DNA from: Liolophura sinensis
Lineage: Eukaryota > Mollusca > Polyplacophora > Chitonida > Chitonidae
NCBI RefSeq assembly: GCF_032854445.1
Contig: NC_088303.1
Location: 31,691,501-31,755,500, forward strand
Direction of reading: 5' to 3'
Length of the DNA stretch: 64,000 nt
Shown here: piece by piece, positions 47,346 through 56,220 of the stretch
How positions within the stretch are numbered: the stretch's first letter is position 1
How the letters are laid out: every line of letters begins with the position of its first letter
Program-made: the position numbers and the translations under genes
The notes under the pieces: generated by a model
What the model was told of the DNA's origin: nothing
What the model saw: the letters and a program-made list of their open reading frames with translations, nothing else
Database searches by the model: none

Positions 47346-47506
47346 TTAGGCGCCATCGTTACATGAACAGCTTGTGGGGCTGAGTATGAGGCCAAAGGCT
47401 CTACACTGTGAGCAACAGACCGGCAGGCCATTCACAGAGCCTGTGTAACTGCTGTTGCAGTTATCGCATTGCTCACCTTTCCAGCAGGAGGCATCGTTAA
47501 TCACAC
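47346..47506 (-). CDS. Last exon: second 8-cysteine domain and stop
   Basis: The acceptor cgtgtttcacag precedes 161 nt encoding about residues 80-132. Motifs: SCWKGEQCDNC, then NGLPVCCSQC and SPTSCSCNDGA. Cysteine spacing is C-x5-C-x2-C-x13-CC-x2-C-x11-C-x-C. It has four acidic residues against two basic ones. Confidence 0.85.
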
Positions 47507-49097
47507 CTGTGAAACACGGAAACACTTATTTAGGCATACTTATTTATTTATTGGATAGTTTCCTATAGTCAGCTCAACGCACTTTATAAACGTCCCATAT
47601 GCCATACAGGGTTTGATAACTATTGCGGATGGATTTGTTTTTAAATTACTTAATGCTGTACCTTATAAGTACGACGTACCTTTATGATAACGATTGATTG
47701 ATTGATTGATTGATTGAATGATTGATTGATTTATTGATTGATTGATTGTTCGACTGCTTATTGTTTAACGCCATACTGGAGAATGTTTCTACTAAATACA
47801 ATAGCAGTAATTTTATTGGCCGAGGAAACTGGAAAGCTCTGAGTTAAACCACCGGCCTTAGGCAAATTACTGACTATTTTTTTTTTTTTTTTTTTACGTG
47901 TGGCGTAAAGAAATGCACACCATTCTGGTGGAAGTCAAGCTGTCTTTAAAACCGTTGAACTGTGGAAATGGTCTCTCGATGGTGGTCAACTGCTTAAGTT
48001 AAAGCGTTATTCACGAATAACTAGATTGTATGAAGTCAGAATTACATGTGCTTGAGAATTAAAGGAAACTTGTTTTTGTGGGGTAGAACTTTGACATGCT
48101 GAAGACAACACACCTGAATAGAAGGATGCAGAGTTCTGAAAGCTAAATTGGAAAGAATGAAATACTTTTTGTGCATTACGATGGAGGTCAATTTTTATGA
48201 ATGGATGAACATGCAAGACCCAAGTTAATTCATTAACAAACTTGCTGCCTTGAAATCTATTTTATTTTATTTATATATTTTTGTTTAGGACTTTCTCACT
48301 TACACTTTTTCACTTACTAGCCTATATACGATGGCGGTCAATGGATTTATAGAAGGAAATCTGAGTGATTTATTGAAGGAAACCACCGACATTTGGCAAA
48401 TCACAGACGAACTTTCAAAACGTACTCCTGACGTACCGATTTGGCTGTTGTTGGAAGACAAGTGGTCTTTCAACGAACGTCAGGCCTCGACGGCTTCATG
48501 CAAGACCCCTCAAACAGCTAGAACAGCTGGCATTCCCAAATTCCTTGTTCATGGCTGGGATTGAACCTCCAGCCGGCATCTTACATCTGTGGTACAGTAT
48601 TGATTTGTGTGTATATATACATATATATATATGCATACTCACGGTCATATTGACATGTGCATGCTGGTGTAGGAGTGCTTCTGTAGCTGAAGTATTTACT
48701 GCTGCATCCTTTACAGCACACTTTCACCTGTACGAGAGGGTTGATCTGCACAATACCGTAATACCCCTCGGGACAATTGTCGCACGCACTCCCCACTCCA
48801 CAGTTAGCTGGAAAAGAAATTGGAAACAAACTTTCAGATCAATCATTTACATAGTTTGATTTTACCGATGTATAAAAAAAATTTAAAAATTTTTTTTTTT
48901 TAGATTTATTCGCATTAGAAATGCAATTTTATGCCGATGTATATGCATTGCATCTGGTGTAATAAAATTTTAGATTTATTGTGATTAGAAATACAAATAT
49001 TATAAAAAAAAGTGTGTAGCCTACTCTGTGCTTTGGTGAGCAGCACATGACAACCCAGGGTAACCACGGCGATCAAAATAACGGTCTTGAGTGACAT
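47346..49097 (-). CDS. Secreted tandem 8-cysteine-domain protein (spliced, 132 aa)
   Basis: Coding exons on the minus strand are 49097-49025, 48807-48643 and 47506-47346; a non-coding exon lies at about 50690-50616. Splice sites are consensus-like and phases match at both coding junctions (1 nt + 2 nt each), giving 132 residues and TAA. Residues 1-23 form a signal peptide (MSLKTVILIAVV start, ending LLTKA). Two domains follow: Cys27, 33, 36, 55, 56, 59, 74, 76 and Cys87, 93, 96, 110, 111, 114, 126, 128, both with C-x5-C-DN-C early and CC-x2-C later, ending C-x-C. With eight cysteines each, four disulfides per domain are likely. The mature net charge is near neutral or slightly acidic, unlike cationic antimicrobial peptides. 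I recognise no family. The promoter has a TATA box, GC box and kappaB palindrome, so an induced secreted effector is plausible but unproven. Confidence 0.82.
47692..47752 (+). repeat. (GATT)n microsatellite
   Basis: Runs of gattgattgattgattgatt with two interruptions, in the last intron of the cysteine-rich gene and abutting a reversed SINE. Confidence 0.95.
47753..47880 (-). mobile_element. Decayed SINE, family A variant, minus orientation
   Basis: gcttattgtttaacgccata, ctggagaatgtttctact, gccgaggaaactggaaagct, ctgagttaaaccaccggcct, taggcaaattactgac. The second half differs from standard family A and matches the variant at 48260-48590. Lies in the last intron. Confidence 0.75.
48260..48595 (-). 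mobile_element. SINE, family A variant, minus, with tRNA-like head
   Basis: ttattttatttatatattt, ggactttctcacttacac, acgatggcggtcaatggat, agaaggaaatctgagtgatt, aaaccaccgacatttggcaa, and a B-box-like region gctgggattgaacctccagc at the high end. Shares the caccgac-tttggcaa block with 47753-47880. Intronic. Confidence 0.78.
48643..48807 (-). CDS. Exon encoding the first 8-cysteine domain
   Basis: Acceptor tttcttttccag and donor ATGACC|GTGAGT enclose 165 nt with an open frame in phase with both neighbours. Motifs: NCGVGSACDNCPEGYYG, then VKVCCKGCSSKYFSYR and PACTCQYD. Cysteine spacing is C-x5-C-x2-C-x18-CC-x2-C-x14-C-x-C, the same order as the next exon with longer loops. Confidence 0.87.
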
Positions 49098-49118
49098 CCT
49101 GGAATGTTGAGCCCAACT
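49025..49118 (-). CDS. Signal-peptide exon with 5' UTR end
   Basis: A long T tract and ttgcag (acceptor) precede a 21-nt leader and ATG at 49097-49095. Twenty-four codons follow: a short basic n-region (MSLK), a hydrophobic core (TVILIAVVTLGCHVLL) and TKAQ before the donor A|GTAGGC. Signal cleavage after LLTKA would fit the small-residue rule. The donor departs from consensus at +4 and +5. Confidence 0.83.
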
Positions 49119-49384
49119 CTGCAAAAAAAAAAACAAAAAAAAAAAAAACATAATCAATAAAAATATTATTGTCTGTGCTTTTTATTTAATTGTTTATTTA
49201 TTTACCGCCCTACTCAAATAGTTTGGCGATTTGAAAAAAAAAAGAAAAAAAGATGGCGATTCGGTCAGTGAGTAAACGTAGGCGCGGTTTCTGGATTAAA
49301 ATCATCTTTCAAAACCCGGTTCTTGTATAGCTTGAAAATCTTATGACTTTTAATACAGATCGCAATCAAACAGAGTATGTATCT

Positions 49385-49609
49385 ATGTATGCTTGGGGTT
49401 TTACGTCGTACTTAACATTTCTCTTCAGCCGAAGAGTCATTATGTGTGTACATGCTGTGTCTTCTTGTTGCAGGGCGACAAAGTATCACGTCAATGACAC
49501 CCGATATGACACCAGACCCTGTCCCATTACACTGACACCAATTCAACCAGTCCTGTTTCCTTGCCTACCTTCTCAGTTCTGAGCGCCCAGTGAGGCAGCA
49601 ACAAGTCAT
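49385..49609 (-). mobile_element. SINE, family B, minus orientation, head lost
   Basis: gcttggggttttacgtcgta, cttaacatttctcttcag, ctgtgtcttcttgttgcagg, gacaaagtatcacgtcaatg, acaccaattcaaccagtcct, ccttctcagttctgagcgcc. Ends exactly where the inverted-repeat arm begins. Lies in intron 1 of the cysteine-rich gene. Confidence 0.85.
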
Positions 49610-49756
49610 TCGGACTAAGCTGAATTTTAACCTCTGTACTCGTCTTCTCGATTTTATACTTTGCTCAAAAAATGGAATGTATGTGTGTATATTCACGTAT
49701 TTATTTCATTGTTGTTTACCGCAATACTCAAGAATTATTCACTCTTATGATTGATG
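49610..49756. repeat. Right arm of a 147-bp inverted repeat
   Basis: Reverse complement of 43864-44010 with few mismatches. It lies in intron 1 of the cysteine-rich gene, whereas the left arm lies outside the gene beyond its 3' end. Confidence 0.93.
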
Positions 49757-49789
49757 TCAGATTTATGCATGGATGGAGGAATCAGGAGT

Positions 49790-50010
49790 GCATGGGGAGT
49801 TACACTCCAAAAATGAATCTGTTAAATTTAACAGAAAGTTTTTTATCTGCGTGATGCTACATCTATTCTCTTATTGTAGTAGATTGTTCCGTTAATATAA
49901 AACACATATTGTATTAATTCAACATAACCATTCTATTAGACTAACATGGTATTATGTTGAATATGACACAGTATTGTGTAATAATAACAGAATACATTCT
50001 AGCTTCATGC
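49790..50010. mobile_element. Possible MITE copy
   Basis: ttacactccaaaaatgaatc, tgttaaatttaacagaaag, gcgtgatgctac, atgttgaatatgacacagta and ttgtgtaataataacagaat align, reversed, with 52555-52835 at an estimated 65-70 percent. There is no coding capacity. The ttacactc end is MITE-like, but the other end and a duplication are not clear. Confidence 0.5.
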
Positions 50011-50094
50011 AGACAAAACACTTTCTGTTTTTTGTTGTTGTCTTTTTTTTAGTGTACCTAGAACGAACTTCGTCGCCGCTCACTGTCACTGAGG

Positions 50095-50215
50095 TCATTT
50101 ATTTATTTTATTGGTGTTTTACGCCACATTCGAGAATGTTTCACTTATACGAAGGTGACCAGCATGATGGTGGAAGGAAATTGGGCAGAGCTCGGGGGCA
50201 TTTCGTATTTGAGAA
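50095..50215 (-). mobile_element. SINE fragment, family A, minus orientation
   Basis: tttatttattttattggtgt, tttacgccacattcgagaat, gtttcacttatacgaaggtg, accagcatgatggtggaagg, aaattgggcagagctcgggg. Only the tail half is present; intronic. Confidence 0.88.
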
Positions 50216-50434
50216 TAACGGTCAAAGTGTAACATTTGACAAAGTGTAAAAGGACTTGATAAATTTCCAACCCCAGTCCCACCCTACCCTCACCTTGATT
50301 TTTAGCTATCGAGCACTTTGTCCACTATTTGATATTACCTCCAAAAGCCAATATTACTTTTTTTTCTTTCAGGACACGAAACATTCCCAGTACATACAGT
50401 ACATACTTGATTTATCATAGGCATTTTATTTCCT

Positions 50435-50510
50435 CAGTTATTTATTTTTGATTAGGGTTGAACACCGCACCCAGGAATATTTCGTTCTTATGAACTTGGA
50501 GAAATCTACC
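50435..50510 (-). mobile_element. Short SINE tail fragment, family A, minus orientation
   Basis: ttatttatttttgattaggg, ttgaacaccgcacccaggaa, tatttcgttcttatgaa. Decayed. Confidence 0.55.
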
Positions 50511-50615
50511 GCATTTCTTCATTTATACCTGAAAGTATAATTAGCAATATGGCCACTATCGGTAATATCACTTTGGAAAAAAAAACATTCAAAAATAAAT
50601 TTTTGTCATACTCAC

Positions 50616-50690
50616 TGCACGAAACAACCTTGAACAGTTTCTGTTTCCTTTGGGGATGAACGCTGAAGATAAGAAATGTTTTCCGCTCTT
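50616..50690 (-). other. Non-coding first exon of the cysteine-rich gene
   Basis: Starting about 30 bp after the TATA box and ending at a good donor (CGTGCA|GTGAGT). About 75 nt with no ATG in a useful context. It would splice to the acceptor at 49119. The 5' limit is inferred from TATA spacing. Confidence 0.6.
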
Positions 50691-50714
50691 GAAGTCATCT
50701 GAGCTTCTCGTGCT

Positions 50715-50722
50715 CTTTTATA
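50715..50722 (-). promoter_or_regulatory. TATA box (TATAAAAG)
   Basis: Minus-strand TATAAAAG, a canonical TATA box, about 100 bp upstream of the exon 1 donor. It gives an expected start near 50690. Confidence 0.7.
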
Positions 50723-50766
50723 GGGTCGGTTTACAGCGGGACTACACCGAAAGCCTGTCACAATAT

Positions 50767-50777
50767 GCCCCGCCCAC
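50767..50777 (-). promoter_or_regulatory. GC box (GTGGGCGGGGC)
   Basis: A Sp1/KLF-type site about 45 bp upstream of the TATA box on the minus strand. Confidence 0.5.
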
Positions 50778-50893
50778 TTTATATCGCAAACCCCTCACCC
50801 TCACCCGTCCCAAAGCCGCAACAATATAGTCATTGAGCGCTGAAGGTGTGTTTTGTTCACGCCACAGAATCCGTTCTAAATGTAAACAAGTTT

Positions 50894-50906
50894 GGGGGAT
50901 TCCCCC
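50894..50906. promoter_or_regulatory. Palindromic kappaB-type site (GGGGGATTCCCCC)
   Basis: Matches the NF-kappaB/Rel consensus GGGRNNYYCC on both strands and contains GGGGATTCCCC, a high-affinity form. It lies about 170 bp upstream of the TATA box and 205 bp upstream of the inferred start of the cysteine-rich gene. Such sites drive infection-induced effector genes in animals; here the link is inferred from position only. Confidence 0.6.
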
Positions 50907-51830
50907 TTGTATTCAGAAATTTGACCTTCACTGGCGTTAACCTTCAGGCGTTGTCTGACATTCAGCATGCAGTGAATTTTCTTCAATAATACTCCTTTAT
51001 AGGCCTACATACAGAAGTTGTATGGATAAATAGGGCACAAAGTTTGAGAGAATTGCGAAACATGTAGAAGAAAAGACATATACTGGTAATTTTCCAGCAT
51101 GGAAGAACATGTGCATGTGGCTCATTCTAAATAAACCTTGAAATCAATTTTATTCCCAAAAGCTGTTAGCAGATCAAAAAGTTACACCAATGATAAATAC
51201 TGAAGAATCTGAAAACAGTCAGAAAACTCTAAAGTACCAATTCAAGCGAAAGTGAAAGATAAACAAACTTATGAGTAAATACTGAAACATGAGAATGCAT
51301 TCGGTCCCTGCTTTGTCTTTAATATTTATCAACGAAAGATATTTAGGGCAGGCATACATTGAATATATTAACATATCGTGATAAAAATAGTTTTCAAAGT
51401 AGTTACCACTTGTCGTCCTTTTCATGGAATTTCGCAAGGTGTTTTTTTTTTCTTTTTTTTTAGAAACGCATTGATACTGGATTAAGACCTATATTATGAT
51501 AGTATGTATGGATGTGTTGTTAAATTCAGGTTAAGATGACGTCTTTTGCTGAGGTACCTTAGACCATGCAGCGCAATGCAAGGTTTCGTAGTTTTTGACC
51601 CTGTATAGCCTACATAAAAGATTTTACATTATTGGGTAGCGGCAGATTTTCCTCTCACAAAAGGTGGCGATAGTATGAATTAGGACTTGCCCGTCCCTGT
51701 CTCATGTTGTCTCCCATTCTATGTAAACAGACGCTGTAAACCCCAAGCCACATACAACTGTCAGATTTCTTAACACAGTTTTTTTATGCACGATCAAATA
51801 TCAACTGAACATACCTGGACAGGCCCATGA
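50907..51830. other. Stretch without a supported gene
   Basis: Upstream flank of the cysteine-rich gene. No motif-bearing frame. T run at 51441-51461. Confidence 0.35.
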
Positions 51831-51833
51831 AAA

Positions 51834-51953
51834 ATCTACCTTAAATGAAAGCTGTTTTTTAGGCTTGCACATGAACGGTGCTTTATATGATTGTGCTTTC
51901 ATTTAAGGTACCAATATCCACCTTGAATGAAAAACATTTCATTTAAGGTAGAT
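51834..51953. repeat. Foldback cluster of four short inverted repeats
   Basis: atctaccttaaatgaaagc (51834-51852) pairs with gctttcatttaaggta (51895-51910, 16 bp perfect) and also with tttcatttaaggtagat (51937-51953, 17 bp perfect). A diverged fourth copy (accttgaatgaaa) starts at 51920. Could be MITE ends. Confidence 0.88.
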
Positions 51954-52104
51954 GTGGCATCTGAAAGAAAGTGTATTTTGGATATTCGTTTTGTCTCAGT
52001 TTGTTACAGGAGTTAGTTGAATTGTCTTTTGAACAATCGTTATGGATGAAAAAAAAAATCCATTTTGGATTCAAGGCACACATCGTACAATGCATGTTAT
52101 TTTA

Positions 52105-52180
52105 ATTTGTTTGTTTTATTGATAGGCTATGTTCAAGAATTGGACTTTCATTATGGCAGTTAGTTTCTTGGGTACATGAA
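52105..52180 (-). mobile_element. Decayed SINE tail, family A, minus orientation
   Basis: tttgttttattgataggcta, tgttcaagaattggacttt, cattatggcagttag. Weak resemblance. Confidence 0.4.
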
Positions 52181-52554
52181 GGAAAATTTTAGAACGTCGC
52201 CTACAAAAGAAAATTCCATCGAAATATCTGCATGACTTTTTCTGGGGATGGAAGAACAAAGAAAAAGACAGAGTAAGTAAACGCCAGTGTTGCATGAAAG
52301 CAGAAAAGTTCTTTCGCCTTGTGTTACAAAGGTGGAGCTAACGAAGCTGGCCCTCAGCTGACTTACATAATTTTATTTGAAGGGATTGTAACAGATATCA
52401 ATAGTGTCTCAGTTTGTGTCTGCAGTTCTCCATTAACGTTTTCCCTATTATGGTCTTTTAATCACGAAACACTTGTCCACTTAGCACTTTTCGGCACGTA
52501 AATTTATCGACACTAATCACTTTTTAACACTAACCACTTTCGTCAAACATCATC

Positions 52555-52835
52555 TCTATTACACTCTAAATGATCATGAATTAATTTTACCCGTAGGCTC
52601 TAAGTGAGTAGTCTGTGTGATGCCGAAATTTATACTCTGATATGATGGCATAGTACTGTGTCACGTTAAACGTGCCATCCTATTAGTTTAACACAATCTT
52701 CGTGTTTAATCAATTAAATATGTGTGCTATTTTTAACAGAATACCCAGCTAATATATCAACAAAATACGTTCTAGCATCACTCAGCTACCAGATTTTCTG
52801 TTACATATAACACATCATTTTTTGAGAGTCGAAAT
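52555..52835. mobile_element. Possible MITE copy, inverted relative to 49790-50010
   Basis: Ends read ttacactctaaatgatcatg on the left and aacacatcattttttgagag on the right, an imperfect terminal inverted repeat. Interior cagtactgtgtcacgttaaa and cgttctagcatcactcagc match the other copy in reverse. No ORF. Confidence 0.5.
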
Positions 52836-53159
52836 AAATCAGACAGAGTAATAACAGACTATTTATGTGATTACGTGCGTGTACGAATGCGTGTGTGTAT
52901 GTGTGTACGTTCCTGTGCGAGTGCGTGTGTATGTGCGTATGTGTGGCGCTCGATTCTCTCCACTCCATTCTCGCTGAGGGTGTCCCTGAATGGAGTAAAA
53001 ACGAAATGAAATAGATGCATACCATTTACACAGGGTGCATGGTCGATATGAATGGTACATTTTCAAGGGGAATTGTTTTAAGTTAGAGCATATCATGACC
53101 ATTACAATGAAGTAAGTGTGCTTGAGATTTTGCGTATGGCGACGTGAAGTCATTGTATT

Positions 53160-53345
53160 GTGTGTACATATATGTGAACTGTGTCTTCTTGTGGCAGGGT
53201 GAGTTTATGCCGCCAAGGATGTATCATGCCGAAGACACCAGACGTGACACTCCGCCCAGTCACATTATACTGACACGAGGCCAATCAGTCATATTTCCTT
53301 GCTCTAACCTCACAGTTCTGCGCACCAAGCGCGTCAGTAACAAAT
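53160..53345 (-). mobile_element. SINE fragment, family B, minus orientation
   Basis: ctgtgtcttcttgtggcagg, gccgccaaggatgtatcatg, ccgaagacaccagacgtgac, cattatactgacacgaggcc, aatcagtcatatttccttgc. Head and tail both missing. Confidence 0.78.
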
Positions 53346-56034
53346 ACACTGTAAATATGAACGACGCACGACAAAGTATTTATAAAAAACATACGCATTA
53401 ATGTGCAAACGCCTTGCTGTTTTTATTTGAACGCAGGCGACTTATCCATAAACGCGTTAGCCCCTTCATGTGTATGGTAGGATCATACAGGCATACGTTT
53501 TTCTTAAAACATAGACTGGCATCCTTGTATAACATTGACGTTTATCTTGATATCGATATCGATATATGATATCGTTGTCGTCTATACCAAACAATCAATG
53601 TCTCATGTGACCGTCTTTCGCCGCTGGAATCTTCAAAAATGAACAACAATTGTTGCTCTTGTGCGGGTAAACGATACTCCGGATGATATGACACCGGGAT
53701 CTGAAAATCCGATTTTCAACAGCAAATGTTGTCCTTGTGCGCTGGACTGTAGCAATTGGAACACATTGGAGTCATACCGAACCCATTGCAAACGTACTTG
53801 TATTTCGTGCTTAAATTAACGTTTAACTATTCCTGTCTTTTTGAACCCTCAGTCACGGTGACTCCTGTGGTAGAGGGAACGCGGTGCTCAGTCAACAATT
53901 CTTATAATACGTGTGTTTGGGTGTGAATAGCGAGTGAAGCAGACAAACGTGCGTCGATAACGGGTCGTTTCTATAGTTCACCGGATTTCTGTGATATTTT
54001 GTTGTCGTCATAATTTTATGCCGAGGTTATCTGTCAACCAATCTGTGATTGGTTTGCTCTAATCACGTGCTGTTGATATCTTACCAACTGTGTTGACGAC
54101 GCTCTGACCATTGAGTAGGAATGTTTTTCTTCGCTGAACTATTTGATATGATCGTGTCAGTTGCATGATTATCAATGGTATGAAGAGAAATCACAGTATA
54201 AAGGAAATTCTAAACAGTGGATCAAGCGACCTGTTTCTTACCGTTACGTCACGGACTGGGCAGCCTCGTTTTCAAATTCAAAACTTACACACGGAGTCAG
54301 GCCGTCTTCGTTACGCGTTACAGTAAAAAGCTACACGCTTTCTCTGAATACTTAAACTACCCCAGTTCCTATCTATCTTTATCTATCTAACAATTAGACT
54401 GCAGAAAATGTGTAGATTCTTGGCAGTAATCCTTTAATCTCGTGTTATTTTGACATAAACGTAAGCACCTATTGTTTAAAACGTATATACGGCTGCATGA
54501 CACAGAAATCTATTCAGTCAAACACCAGGGCGCATTACTATGTAAAAGTCTGGCGAATCTGGTAAACATTTCACATGTTCACAAGCAAGAATACAAATCA
54601 AATTTCAAGTGCCATATTCATGAATACTCTTAATGCTGAGGTAGAGAAGTGATCTCATATCTATGTCAGGCCAAAATGTGTCTTTTATGAGAAAAAAATA
54701 CGCGCTGACTGGATATATAAATGGCCGAATGGGGTTGGATAGCATCAGAAGAGGAGATGTATGTCAAAACTGGCGGCAGAATGCTATATTTTGAGACATT
54801 CAGTATAGTTGAGGTAGGGTTAGGTGGGCTGGCGTTTCCAGCCTTAATTTTTTAGAAGGCTTATAGGGTATAGCATGGTATAAACACGGACGATCTACTA
54901 ATTTGATACAAGGGACTGCGGCTGCTATGAAGCTCAGTGTAGACGAAGGTAACGATCTGTATTTGATCAGCTTTTAACTGAAAATCGTGCAGCTCTGAAA
55001 ATAAGTTTATGCTACACATTGATGGTTAGGAAGGAAGTGCTCAATTAACTAATAAAATAATTCTAAAGTTACTAAACTAAACTAAATTTAAAACTGGGTT
55101 TAACTGCTAATACATATCTCGGCCCAGTTGTTCAAAACTGGTTCAAAACTTAATACAAGACTTAACTTTAAGCCAATTCTTCAGTTTCGCTCTTAGCCTT
55201 AAAATTGTGTAACGGTATGTTAAATGTGAACAAAAACTGCTGCTGTTATACTTTGTCGTCAGAGGAATGCACTGGCTGCTGAGTTTAGCTAAAAATTTAA
55301 ATATAAAATATGACTTTATACCAGTATTAGCTAATACACTTTCGAAGAACTGGAGCCTGAACAAATGAAACAACGGCTAGCTGAATGAAAAACAAAAGGC
55401 TGTTTGGACGTCATAACGTTCTGAAACCAAGGGGAACAACCTATGACCTTTTGAGGAAATCATCGCCTGTTCTTTTCAGATATGTAGGATTCACTGACCA
55501 AAATATATAAGCTACAAATTACATACACGGGTACAACATAAAGGAAAAAATGTAACGCAATCATCAACATGTATTTACTCTGCTAACTTTTAGCTTCAGA
55601 ACAAAAGCCTTTGCGGTTCATCCGCCTTAAGTATGGTGACCTCACGACCTGGTGAGGAGGATTTGAGGCTTCTCACAGGAGGGACCTTATATCTTTCCTA
55701 CTGAAGGTTTAAAAAATCTATTTAAACAAATATTTTTTCTTGTCATGGATTTTATTAAAGAGCAGCGCCATGTGAGACATATGACTGAAACACACCACAC
55801 TGGCGAAAACGTTTTTGTGCAGATTTTACATTGCACATAAAACAGACAGCTGAAGGATTAAAAATCAAATTTGCAGAAAAGGCGTTGTTCCTAAAACAAA
55901 ACTAAAATCGTACTCGTATTGATGTGATCTTGTTCATGGTTCATATTTTTATCACTCGAGACATTTCTACAGCTCACATGCAGAAATGGTATATATACAC
56001 GTGTAAGTTTCATAATGTTGAATCCAACATTCAG
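53346..56034. other. Stretch without a supported gene
   Basis: Includes a (gatatc)n-like run near 53550-53575. Frames under 80 codons without motifs. Confidence 0.35.
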
Positions 56035-56220
56035 GTATGTATATATGTAGCCTTGGGGTTTAACGTCGTGCTTAAAAATTTTTCAGTCATATTGACGACG
56101 AGGAGACATTGGATGTGGGTGCATATACTGTGTCTTCTTCTGGCAAGGCGAATCCTTGCCGATAAGGTGTTGCCTCCATTGCCCAAGACGATAGGACACA
56201 GACCCCCATTACAACTTCCG
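56035..56220 (-). mobile_element. SINE fragment, family B, minus orientation
   Basis: gccttggggtttaacgtcgt, gcttaaaaatttttcagtca, tattgacgacgaggagacat, ctgtgtcttcttctggcaag, gcgaatccttgccgataagg. Head lost. Confidence 0.85.
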
